A stretch of 64,000 nt of DNA from contig NZ_VLKW01000001.1 of assembly GCF_007830495.1 (NCBI RefSeq), positions 496,001-560,000 on the forward strand, in the 5' to 3' direction. Below are positions 43,240-51,270 of the stretch, piece after piece. Positions within the stretch are counted from its first letter, which is position 1. Each line of letters begins with the position of its first letter. The translations under genes and the position numbers were made by a program. Under the pieces are notes generated by a model. That model was not told the origin of the DNA and did no database searches. It saw only the letters and a program-made list of their open reading frames with translations. This DNA is from Pseudoduganella flava. Lineage in GTDB: Bacteria; Pseudomonadota; Gammaproteobacteria; Burkholderiales; Burkholderiaceae_D.

Positions 43240-44685
43240 TCAGCGGTCGCCCTGGTACATGAAGCCGCTGTCGTTGGCGCCGAACTTGAACTTGCGGTTC
43301 ATCTCGATGATCTCGGCGCCGGCCAGCAGCAGGGGGCCGTAGCCGTGGGCGGCGCGGGTGCTCGTCGGGCGGTAGTAGTAGAACGCCGGGTCGAATGCCA
43401 TGCCCGTACCGACGCAGATGCCTTCGATTTCGCCTTTCGCGTTGACCTTGCCGGCCACCGCGTTCCACGCGAGGTTCGCCATCGGGCCGTACATCTCCTT
43501 GTCCAGATAGCCGCGGTTGACGGCGCGGGCGATGGCGTAGGTGTAGATCGCGGTTGCAGACGTCTCCAGGTACGAGTCGCTGCGGTCGATCAGCTGGTGC
43601 CACATGCCGTCCTTGTCCTGGTACTTCGCCAGGCCCCGCGCATGTGCGCGCAGCTGGTCGACGACGGCCTCGTAGCCCTTGTGATTCTTCGGCAGTACCT
43701 CGAGCACCTCGACCATCGCCATGATCGCCCAGCCGTTCGCGCGCGCCCAGTGCAGCTCGGGGTGGTCACGCATGCCTTCGACGAAGCCGTGCATGTAGAT
43801 GCCCAGGTCGCGGTTGAACATGCGGCGCGAGAACTGCAGCACCTGCTTCACCGCGTCGTCGTAGTACTTCGCATTGCCCGTGTGCTTGCCCATCAGCGCG
43901 ATCGTCGGCACGCCCATGAACATGTCGTCGAGCCACAGCGTGTCCGGCAGGGGACGCATCTTCCGTCCGCCCTTGCCATCCGGGCCGCCGCGCGCCAGCG
44001 TGCCGTCCTTCAGCCGGTATTCCTTCTCCGTCACGAACGTGCCGCAGATGCCGATCATCTGGCCGTAGTCGACCTTGGCGCCCATGTTCTTCGCCTTCAG
44101 GAAGCTCATGCACAGTGCGCCCGCGTCGTCCAGCGCATGCGGGTTCAGGAAGCTCTTGATCGGCGCGTGCGCACCGGCGGGATCGGCCTGCACGCCGGGG
44201 TAGTACAGGCGCGTCAGGTCCGCCAGCAGGCGATGGCGCTTGACGGTGTAGTCGGTGTAGCGGGCATCGCCCGTGGCCGCGCCGGCGGCCAGCATGCCGG
44301 CATAGGTGACGCCCCACTCATAGCTGGTCAGGCGGAAGTCGCCCGGCTTCAGCACGGCATCCGGCTCGGCCTTGTCGAGCCGCGCGATCGGCTTGCCGCT
44401 GCGCTGGTCGACCAGTTCGGCCGGCGTCGTCGCGTCCAGGTAGGCGAACACGCGGTCCATCACGGCCTTCACCTCCGCCGCTTCCATCGCGCGATACGGG
44501 TTCGGGTAATTCACCTGCAGTGCATGCAGCATCGCGTCCTTCGCCGCCGGGCCCTTCTCCTGTGGTGGCGGGGCGTCCTGCGCGTATGCGGCATGCGCCA
44601 GCGCGCACGCGACCAGGGTGCCGAGCAGGGTGCGGCCGGCGTTGATGTTGAACTGGGTCTTCTTCACTTGAACTGTCGTCTCCAC
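43240..44685 (-). CDS. Second GH105/GH88-type unsaturated uronyl hydrolase, secreted
   Basis: A 481-residue protein with a signal peptide ending near AHAAYA and an (alpha/alpha)6-barrel. Family blocks are RLTSYEWGVTYAGML, LPDTLWLDDMFMGVP with the likely catalytic Asp, LHWARANGWAIMAMVEVL and YLETSATAIYTYAIA. It is longer than the other GH105 of the window (395 residues), with an insertion before LPDTLW, and may prefer another oligosaccharide. The start is GTG at 44685; the GTG at 44667, with GGAG twelve bases upstream, would shorten the N-terminus to KKTQFNINAG. It has its own promoter. Confidence 0.87.
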   Translation of the reverse strand: METTVQVKKTQFNINAGRTLLGTLVACALAHAAYAQDAPPPQEKGPAAKDAMLHALQVNYPNPYRAMEAAEVKAVMDRVFAYLDATTPAELVDQRSGKPIARLDKAEPDAVLKPGDFRLTSYEWGVTYAGMLAAGAATGDARYTDYTVKRHRLLADLTRLYYPGVQADPAGAHAPIKSFLNPHALDDAGALCMSFLKAKNMGAKVDYGQMIGICGTFVTEKEYRLKDGTLARGGPDGKGGRKMRPLPDTLWLDDMFMGVPTIALMGKHTGNAKYYDDAVKQVLQFSRRMFNRDLGIYMHGFVEGMRDHPELHWARANGWAIMAMVEVLEVLPKNHKGYEAVVDQLRAHARGLAKYQDKDGMWHQLIDRSDSYLETSATAIYTYAIARAVNRGYLDKEMYGPMANLAWNAVAGKVNAKGEIEGICVGTGMAFDPAFYYYRPTSTRAAHGYGPLLLAGAEIIEMNRKFKFGANDSGFMYQGDR

Positions 44686-44710
44686 GGTGGTTGATGGCGC
44701 TTTTCAAGTG

Positions 44711-44739
44711 ACAGTAGCCGATTCGCAGTGCCGCCGCAA
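44711..44739 (-). promoter_or_regulatory. Candidate promoter of the second GH105 gene
   Basis: On the minus strand TTGCGG (44739-44734) and TACTGT (44716-44711) are 17 bases apart. RNA would start near 44704, about 20 bases before the GTG at 44685. The boxes are only partly consensus. Confidence 0.5.
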
Positions 44740-44790
44740 TGCGCTGCGCGGTAGGAAGCCGGAACGCTCGCATTGTTGATCGAAGCGGGC

Positions 44791-44817
44791 AAAAAAACAG
44801 CAGCCCGTGGGCTGCTG
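44791..44817 (-). terminator. Intrinsic terminator after the second TonB receptor
   Basis: CAGCAGCCC/GGGCTGCTG (44798-44817) forms a perfect stem with a two-base loop region. It is followed on the minus strand by seven T residues (A at 44791-44797). It stands directly behind the receptor stop at 44824 and separates it from the GH105 gene. Confidence 0.9.
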
Positions 44818-44823
44818 CATGTG

Positions 44824-47115
44824 TCATCCGCCGAAGCCGCCGGGCCCGGGGCCGAAGCCGCCGGGGCCAGGACCGCCTGGGCCACCAGGACGGAAGCGCG
44901 GCCCATCCTCGCCCTGGCGATCGCCGGAGCCCACGCCGCCGAAGCGGTAGGACAGCCCGACATATACCACGCGCCCATCGAAGCGCCGGACCGTGTGCTC
45001 CTGTACCAGCGCCGTGTCCGTGATGGTCTCGAACTTGTTGCGGTCGAAGAGGTCCGTCACGTTCACCGACAACGCCAGCTTGCTTGTCAGGCTGCGGCGG
45101 TACGTCAGGTTCACCGTGGTATTCGGCTCGCGGTAGCCCTGGCCCGTCAGCTGCTTGCCCTGCGCCTGAATCGCCGTCTGGATCATGTCCACCGGCGTGG
45201 CCTGCCAGTTCAGGCGCAACCGCCCGCTCAGCGACGATGCCGTGCGCTTCGTTTGCGTGCCATCCAGCTCGACCTGCGTCTGCTCGGTGCGCGCCAGGTT
45301 GCCGCTCGTGTTCAGCGACAGCGTCGGCAGCAGCTTGCCCGTCAGCGTGAATTCCAGGCCGCCGGAGCGGTTCGTGCCGAGGTTGTCGCGCGTCGTCAGC
45401 AGTACCGTGTCGCTGATGAAGTACTTGCGTTCCAGGATCGCGTCGTCTTCCTTGCGCAAGTAACCGCGCAGGTTCGCTTCGATCTTGCCGAAGTGCGTTT
45501 CGTAGCCCACTTCGAACGAGTTGGTCTTCGTCGGCTTCAGTTTCGGATTGCCCGACGAGACGTTGAACTCGTCGCGGTAGATCACGTAGGGATTCAGGTC
45601 CCCCGCGTTCGGCCGGCGGATCCGGTGCGCGTACGAGAAGCGCAGCGTGCTGTCGTCGGATACCTTGTACTGCGCGAATGCGCTGGGAATCCAGTTCAGG
45701 TAGCTGTTGTCCGCATGGACCTGGCTGGTCAGCTGCGAGATGTCCATGTCGGTATGCTCGACGCGCATGCCGCCCAGGATGCCCCACCGTTCGTTCAGCC
45801 GCAGCTGGTATGACGCATACGCCGCCAGCACCGTCTCCTCGTACTTGAAGCTGTTGGTGCGCGTCGGGTCGATCGTCTCGCCCTGCGTGGCCGGATCGAT
45901 GTCGACATACATCGTGTCGGACGTGCTGCTCGTGCGTACCGCCTTGTACCCCAGCTTCAGCACGCCGCTGTCGGTGGGCCGCTCGTAGTCGCCCGTCAGG
46001 TCGACGATGCGGTTGCCCGTGTCGATGTCCTGCCGGCTCAGCGGGCTGCGCCCCCGGCCCACCGTATAGGCATTGGCGAAGTCGTTGGTGGCGTCGTTGG
46101 TGGACCCGGAGACGCGCAGGTCCGTCTTCAGCGATTCGCCCGGCAGCGTGCCCTTGTGGTCCCAGCGCGCGCCCCAGCCGTAGTTCTCGCTGGTGCCGCT
46201 GCGGCTCGTCGTGCGCACGTAGTCCTCCAGCGGCAGGCCGGCATCGTCGACGGTCAGGTACTGGTCCCGGCCGTTCTGGTCGTTGGTGCGGCGGTGGTAG
46301 CTGACGCTGGCGGCCAGCGTGTCACGATCGGTGAGGTTGTACGACACGGTGCCGTTCAAGCCGCCCATGTCGTTCAGGCCCTTCGACGTGGAATGCTGCG
46401 TGTAGTGCGTGCCGTCTGCGCGGTCGCGCACCGTGTCGCTGACGGAGTCGCGGCCGTCGTGCCGCACGTTCATGCCGCCCTGGAAGCCCCAGCGGCCTTC
46501 GTTGTAGGTGCCGGAGACGGAGCTGTTGTAGCGGCCCGCCGTGCCCACGTTCGCGTTGGCGAAGCCGAAGCCGCCCGGCTTGCGCGAGCGGCGCATCACC
46601 AGGTTCAGGATCGGCCCGCCGCCGCCTTCGTTGCCGAACTGCGCGCCGGGGTTGTTGATCACTTCGACGGATTCGATGTCGTCCGCGGGAATCGCCTGCA
46701 GCGCCGCGCCGCGCGCCTCGCCCTGCAGCATCGCCGACGGCTTGCCGTCCACGAGGATCTGCACATTGCTGCTGCCGCGCAGCGTCACGCTGCCATCCGG
46801 GTCCACGTTCACCGATGGCACGTTGTTCAGCGCATCGGCCGCGGAGCCGTTGCTGCTCGACGCATCCGATTTCACGTCGTACACCTGGCGGTCGATCCGG
46901 TTCGTCGGCCGCTCGGCCGAGACGGTGACGCTGGCGGCGATGCCGCTGTCCGGCTGGGTGCTGGTGACGGGAGCGGCGGGCTGCCGCTTTGCCGGCGCCG
47001 CCGGTGTGGCCGGAGTTGCCGGCGCGGTGGTCTGCTGCGCATGAACGGCGCCTTGCCACAGCAGGGCGGGCGCCAGCAAGGTGAGGGCTGCGTGGCGACG
47101 ATTTCGGGTTCGCAT
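44824..47115 (-). CDS. TonB-dependent receptor with outer-membrane beta-barrel_3 domain
   Basis: A 763-residue outer-membrane receptor. It has a signal peptide (LLWQGAVHA), a Pro/Ala/Thr-rich linker, a plug domain (DALNNVPSVNVDPDGSVTLRG, here split: VTLRGSSNVQILVDGKPS) and a PF14905-type barrel. Unusually, the barrel's last strand (VYVGLSYRFGG) is followed by a 35-residue Gly/Pro-rich tail rather than ending at the aromatic residue. The ATG at 47115 is chosen over 47169 because of the signal peptide. It differs in family from the first receptor and may take a different oligosaccharide. A terminator follows. Confidence 0.87.
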   Translation of the reverse strand: MRTRNRRHAALTLLAPALLWQGAVHAQQTTAPATPATPAAPAKRQPAAPVTSTQPDSGIAASVTVSAERPTNRIDRQVYDVKSDASSSNGSAADALNNVPSVNVDPDGSVTLRGSSNVQILVDGKPSAMLQGEARGAALQAIPADDIESVEVINNPGAQFGNEGGGGPILNLVMRRSRKPGGFGFANANVGTAGRYNSSVSGTYNEGRWGFQGGMNVRHDGRDSVSDTVRDRADGTHYTQHSTSKGLNDMGGLNGTVSYNLTDRDTLAASVSYHRRTNDQNGRDQYLTVDDAGLPLEDYVRTTSRSGTSENYGWGARWDHKGTLPGESLKTDLRVSGSTNDATNDFANAYTVGRGRSPLSRQDIDTGNRIVDLTGDYERPTDSGVLKLGYKAVRTSSTSDTMYVDIDPATQGETIDPTRTNSFKYEETVLAAYASYQLRLNERWGILGGMRVEHTDMDISQLTSQVHADNSYLNWIPSAFAQYKVSDDSTLRFSYAHRIRRPNAGDLNPYVIYRDEFNVSSGNPKLKPTKTNSFEVGYETHFGKIEANLRGYLRKEDDAILERKYFISDTVLLTTRDNLGTNRSGGLEFTLTGKLLPTLSLNTSGNLARTEQTQVELDGTQTKRTASSLSGRLRLNWQATPVDMIQTAIQAQGKQLTGQGYREPNTTVNLTYRRSLTSKLALSVNVTDLFDRNKFETITDTALVQEHTVRRFDGRVVYVGLSYRFGGVGSGDRQGEDGPRFRPGGPGGPGPGGFGPGPGGFGG

Positions 47116-47243
47116 GATCGGGATGTTATTGGAGTGGTGCGCGATTGTACCGTGCACAACGCGCGCCATTATTTCCCGCCCAATACGTTAAGTAACATAT
47201 TGTTTACATTTACCGGTTTGCGTTAAGCCGCGCATGGTTTGCC

Positions 47244-48203
47244 TCAAGGCGTTTGCCGCGCGGCGCTGGCGCGCAGCGCCGCCAGCACATGATCCGGCAC
47301 GGCGAACACGGTACCGTGCCGCATCCGCTGCGGCGTGCCTTCGTCCGGGAAGCGCATCCTGGCGGTCACGTCTTCCCAGTGCTTCAGGTCGCGCGAGCGC
47401 AGCGCGCCATAGTGCTTCGTCGTGTAGGCGTCGTAATACACGATCACATCGTCGCCCGCCTGGATCGCCGTCGGCCCTTCGACCCACAGGCCGGGCGGTG
47501 TGATGGGCGCCGACAGCGACCCGAACGGCCCGCGCAGGTCCGGCGCTTCTGCGATGCGCAGGTGCTTGCGGGGTGGGTTGCGCGTCTCGTCCTTGACGAT
47601 CAGGTAGCGCTTGCCGTGCGCCTGCAGGAACGTCGCGTCGATGACGGAGAAGCCGGGGTCGTAGAACAGGCGCGTGGGCGTGAACGTGGCGAAGTCCTTC
47701 GTCGTCGTGGCGTACATCCGGTGGTTGTACTTCTCTTCGGAGGAGCCGGACGTCTCCTTGAACTTGCCGGGCACCGTGGAAGCCCAGAAGATCAGGAACT
47801 CGCCGCGTGCGTCGTCGTACACGATCTCGGGTGCCCATGCATTCAGCACGCCCGGCTCGTGCGCCATCACGGGCAGTTCCTCCTGCTCGGACCAGTGAAT
47901 CAGGTCGCGCGACGACGCATAGCCGATATTGTTCTCGTTCCAGCCGGACGTCCACACCATGTGGAACGTGCCGTCCGGCCCGCGCACGATGCACGGGTCG
48001 CGCATCAGCCGGGCCTTGCCGACTTTCGGCGTGAGCCAGCTGCCGCCGATTTTCTCCCACGTGTAGGCGTCGGTGCTGGCGGCGAAGTGCAGGCCGTCTT
48101 CGCCATTCTGCGTGAAGTACGCGAACAGCCACGCGTCCGCGCGGCAGGGCAGGGCGCAGCACAGCAGCGCTGCCAATAACGAAACAGGCAGAAGGCGGCG
48201 CAT
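47244..48203 (-). CDS. Second GH43-like glycoside hydrolase, secreted
   Basis: A 319-residue five-bladed propeller protein with a signal peptide (ALPCRADA). RDPCIVRGPDGTFHMVW carries the catalytic base, LNAWAPEIVYDD is the second family block and WVEGPTAIQ holds the probable acid Glu. It resembles GH43 and related arabinan- or galactan-active enzymes. The start ATG at 48203 shares one base with the CE12 stop (TGATG), so both are translated together. The 128-bp gap to the TonB receptor downstream holds that gene's promoter region, without clear boxes. Confidence 0.82.
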   Translation of the reverse strand: MRRLLPVSLLAALLCCALPCRADAWLFAYFTQNGEDGLHFAASTDAYTWEKIGGSWLTPKVGKARLMRDPCIVRGPDGTFHMVWTSGWNENNIGYASSRDLIHWSEQEELPVMAHEPGVLNAWAPEIVYDDARGEFLIFWASTVPGKFKETSGSSEEKYNHRMYATTTKDFATFTPTRLFYDPGFSVIDATFLQAHGKRYLIVKDETRNPPRKHLRIAEAPDLRGPFGSLSAPITPPGLWVEGPTAIQAGDDVIVYYDAYTTKHYGALRSRDLKHWEDVTARMRFPDEGTPQRMRHGTVFAVPDHVLAALRASAARQTP

Positions 48204-49474
48204 CACCGGTTCGCCTCGTCGCCCAGCGGGCGCTGGTTCGTGAAGTGCGGGCTGGCCGGCACCGTGAACCGCGCGGCCGGCAGCGGATGGGCGGCATCGA
48301 ACGCGAAGCCGTCGACGAGTTCCGCCGCGGCAGGGACCTTCGCATCGCGCATGCCGGCCGCCACCGCCTGCGCCAGCAGCCACGCGCCGTAATTGTTGTG
48401 GTGGGTGTTGTCGAGGCGGTCCGGCGCGGGCAGCGCGAACGCCGCTTTCGAGCCTTCCACGCCGAGCGCCTCGTACAGCACCTTGCTGGTGGCGTTCAGG
48501 TCGATGAACGGCACACCCAGCTCCTGGGCGGACTGGCGCGCCGTGCTCGCATAGTCGATCAGCGACGGCACCACCTTGCCGTTGGAATCGAATGCGCGCC
48601 GCTCCATCGACGACAGCACGACCGGCAACGCGCCGCGTGCCCGCACGGCGTCCACGTGCCGGCGCAATTCGTCGCGATACGTGGCGATGCTGCCGGTGCC
48701 TTGCTTGATCTGCTTCTGGTCGTTGTGGCCGAACTGCAGCAGCACCGTGTCGCCGGGCCGCAGCAGCGAGACGATCTTGTCGAGCCGGCGGCGCTGCAGC
48801 GAATCGCGGTAGGTCTCGCCGGACTCTCCGTGGTTGGCGATGGCCACGCCCGGCTTGAAGAAGGCCGTCAGCATCTGGCCCCAGCTGGCGTACGGCTCCC
48901 CGGGCTGGTCGCATACGGTCGAATCGCCCAGCAGATAGATGGTCGGCACCTGCACCGGCCGAATCTCCACCTTGTCGACGCCGCCGTGGATCTCGAGCGT
49001 CAGGCGCTTGTCCCAGTTCCATGCTTCCTGCACCGTTTCGCGCGGCGCTTTCAGGTTCACGGCGCCGGCGCTGACGCCGTTGGCGGCGGGGATGGCCGGC
49101 GTGCGCGTGTTGACGACGAACGTGCGCGTGACCGTTTGCCCGGCCGGCACCTCGACCCGGTCCAGCATCAGCCGGCGCAGCTCCGCCTTGATCGTGTGCG
49201 TGCCCGGCCCCAGCGTGACGGTGACCGCCACGTTCCCCTCGGGGACGTCGGCCGAGAAGTAGAAGGGCTGGGCGCCCGGTACGCTGCCCGGCTCGACGCC
49301 GTAGCCGCGGGCGTCGTCGTATTCGATCCCGGGGCGGATAGCGGTGTAGCCCGGCGTGGCGCCGGCGAAGTCGAAGCGCCAGCCGGCCGGCGGCATCGCC
49401 GCATCGGCCGCACAACTTGCCAGAAGCAGGGCGCAGGCGGCGGTACGGCGCAGCAGGAGCGTGAACGTTGTCAT
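48203..49474 (-). CDS. CE12 rhamnogalacturonan acetylesterase with N-terminal beta-sandwich domain
   Basis: A 423-residue secreted esterase. After the signal peptide (ALLLASCAADA) comes a beta-sandwich of about 140 residues (WRFDFAGATPGYTAI to KVEIRPV), as in other multi-domain CE12 proteins. The SGNH domain follows: GDSTVCDQPG, NHGESGETYRDS, LQFGHNDQKQ and DNTHHNNYGA. The substrate would be acetylated rhamnogalacturonan. GGAGACATC precedes the ATG at 49474. It heads the minus-strand pair CE12-GH43 and is divergent from dusA. Confidence 0.87.
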   Translation of the reverse strand: MTTFTLLLRRTAACALLLASCAADAAMPPAGWRFDFAGATPGYTAIRPGIEYDDARGYGVEPGSVPGAQPFYFSADVPEGNVAVTVTLGPGTHTIKAELRRLMLDRVEVPAGQTVTRTFVVNTRTPAIPAANGVSAGAVNLKAPRETVQEAWNWDKRLTLEIHGGVDKVEIRPVQVPTIYLLGDSTVCDQPGEPYASWGQMLTAFFKPGVAIANHGESGETYRDSLQRRRLDKIVSLLRPGDTVLLQFGHNDQKQIKQGTGSIATYRDELRRHVDAVRARGALPVVLSSMERRAFDSNGKVVPSLIDYASTARQSAQELGVPFIDLNATSKVLYEALGVEGSKAAFALPAPDRLDNTHHNNYGAWLLAQAVAAGMRDAKVPAAAELVDGFAFDAAHPLPAARFTVPASPHFTNQRPLGDEANR

Positions 49475-49632
49475 GATGTCTCCATATGTCGTTGTCGCGC
49501 GCCATTCTATGCCTGCGCTGTCGGGCGATTGCGCCACGGCGGGAAAGAATCAGGAACTTGAGCGTGGCATTAGGGCGCGTCTGGGGAGCTGTCCATGCGC
49601 GGTCCGCGCATGTCGGCGGCCCGCCCGCGCTG

Positions 49633-49638
49633 TATAAT
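49633..49638 (+). promoter_or_regulatory. -10 box of dusA
   Basis: A perfect TATAAT lies 28 bases before the dusA ATG. The -35 region (TGTCGG at 49611-49616) is weak. RNA would start near 49645 with a leader of about 22 nt. Confidence 0.6.
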
Positions 49639-49666
49639 GTCCGGCCCTGTTTGCAAGCCTGCCGTG

Positions 49667-50668
49667 ATGACCACCGCCCCGACCTCCACCGCCCCGTACC
49701 GCGGCCGCCGCCTGTCCGTCGCCCCGATGATGGACTGGACCGACCGCCATTGCCGCGTCTTCCACCGCCACATCACGAAGCACACGTGGCTGTACACGGA
49801 GATGGTGACGACCGGCGCGCTTGTCTACGGCGACGTGGAGCGGCACCTGCGCTTCAACGAGGAAGAGCACCCCGTCGCACTGCAGCTGGGCGGCAGCGAT
49901 CCGCATGACCTGGCCGTCTCGGCGAAGCTGGGCGAGAAATGGGGCTACGACGAGATCAACCTGAACTGCGGCTGCCCGTCGGAGCGCGTGCAGAAAGGCG
50001 CGTTCGGCGCCTGCCTGATGGCCGAGCCGGAGCTGGTGCGCGATTGCGTGAAGGCGATGCGTGACGCGGTGTCGATCGACGTCACCGTCAAGCACCGCAT
50101 CGGCATCGATGCCAGCGAAAGCTACGACTTCGTGCGCGACTTCGTCGGCACGGTGGCGCAGGGCGGCTGCACGACGTTCATCGTCCACGCCCGCAACGCG
50201 ATCCTGAAGGGCCTGTCGCCGAAGGAGAACCGCGAGATCCCGCCACTGAAGTACGAGTATGCCTACCAGCTCAAGCGCGATTTCCCCCAGTTCGAGATCC
50301 TGATCAACGGCGGCATCAAGACGGAAAGCGAGATCGACGAGCACCTGCGGCACGTCGACGGCGTGATGCTGGGACGCGAGGCTTACCACAACCCCTACTT
50401 GATGGCGACGTTCGACAGCCGCTATTACGATGACGCGGCGCCCGTGAAGAGCCGCGAGGAAGTACTGCGCGCGATGATGCCGTACATCGCCGCCCAGCTG
50501 GCGAAGGAGGGCGGCCGGGGCCTGAAGCTGAACACGATCACCCGTCACATGCTCGGCCTGATGCAAGGCTTGCCGGGCGCGCGGCAGTTCCGCCAGACGC
50601 TGTCCGACTCGAAGAAGCTCGCCGCCGGCAACCCCGAACTGCTGCTGGACGCGCTGCGCGGCCGCTGA
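49667..50668 (+). CDS. dusA: tRNA-dihydrouridine(20/20a) synthase DusA
   Basis: A flavin enzyme of 333 residues that reduces U20/U20a of tRNA. Visible family parts are LSVAPMMDWTDRHCR at the start, EINLNCGCPSERVQKGAFGACL with the catalytic Cys and VKHRIGID. TTFIVHARNAILKGLSPKENR and the FMN phosphate site GVMLGREAYHNP follow. I choose ATG 49667, where homology begins, over upstream ATGs. It is a single gene, followed by a hairpin repeat. Confidence 0.95.
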   Translation: MTTAPTSTAPYRGRRLSVAPMMDWTDRHCRVFHRHITKHTWLYTEMVTTGALVYGDVERHLRFNEEEHPVALQLGGSDPHDLAVSAKLGEKWGYDEINLNCGCPSERVQKGAFGACLMAEPELVRDCVKAMRDAVSIDVTVKHRIGIDASESYDFVRDFVGTVAQGGCTTFIVHARNAILKGLSPKENREIPPLKYEYAYQLKRDFPQFEILINGGIKTESEIDEHLRHVDGVMLGREAYHNPYLMATFDSRYYDDAAPVKSREEVLRAMMPYIAAQLAKEGGRGLKLNTITRHMLGLMQGLPGARQFRQTLSDSKKLAAGNPELLLDALRGR

Positions 50669-50674
50669 GTTCTG

Positions 50675-50762
50675 CAATATTTCCCGAAAACCGGTGTCTG
50701 TCACCGGTTTTCAGGCAACATTGCTCAAAAGGGGGGGCAGACCCCGTTTTCGGGAAATATTG
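50675..50762. repeat. 88-bp element with perfect 17-bp terminal inverted repeats
   Basis: CAATATTTCCCGAAAAC (50675-50691) is the exact reverse complement of GTTTTCGGGAAATATTG (50746-50762). Inside is GAAAACCGGTG-TCTGT-CACCGGTTTTC (50686-50712), an 11-bp perfect stem, and GGGGGGGCAGACCCC (50731-50745). The element follows the dusA stop by seven bases. It shares the TTTCC/GGAAA arms and palindromic core of the other repeats of the window. The following 50763-51038 contains no gene I can support. Confidence 0.88.
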
Positions 50763-51038
50763 TCCTGACCCTTCTGCCCGCCCAATGGCGTCAGCGCGCC
50801 GCAACACTGCGCTATTGATAGCGATATCCACGCACTGCGTTTGCATGCGGCTGCAAAACGCCGCGAACTTCCCATTTGATTCCGGTCATTGCGGCGCCAC
50901 GGTACTTCGTGCGTTGCAACCACGCGTCACTCCGACCCCGTAAACGCTGCCGAACGGCCTTTTTGCCAAGCATTTTGGCAGGTTTGTCGCAATTTCCCCA
51001 TAGAAAGTTGGTTTGCGTGTTTTTTGGGCATATTTTGC

Positions 51039-51068
51039 TTGCTGCGTGGCAACGTACCCAACTATAAT
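51039..51068 (+). promoter_or_regulatory. Candidate promoter of the first chemoreceptor
   Basis: TTGCTG (51039-51044) and a perfect TATAAT (51063-51068) are 18 bases apart, in an AT-rich stretch. The message would have a leader of almost 200 nt before the ATG at 51271. I see no known riboswitch in that leader. Confidence 0.6.
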
Positions 51069-51270
51069 TTCTTTATAGACACACATTTCGTCGTTCTTCC
51101 ATGTGTGGATTAGGGATGAAAAACGACAGCTGTTCAACGTTTTCCTCCCCTTGTTTTGCATTCGCAGTCAATGTTTGTTACTGTGGATACTTGCGCAACA
51201 GCAAGGGTCAGTAGGGTACAGAAACGTTCTCGCTGAGCAATCAACAACAATCGTTTAACGAAGAGCCGAA

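Noticed and set aside
50886-51161. 91-residue minus-strand reading frame upstream of the chemoreceptor
   Set aside because: It covers the chemoreceptor promoter, has no ribosome site and no recognisable pattern.
51070-51270. Riboswitch (for example c-di-GMP type) in the chemoreceptor leader
   Set aside because: The conserved GEMM core bases are not present and I can draw no convincing aptamer.
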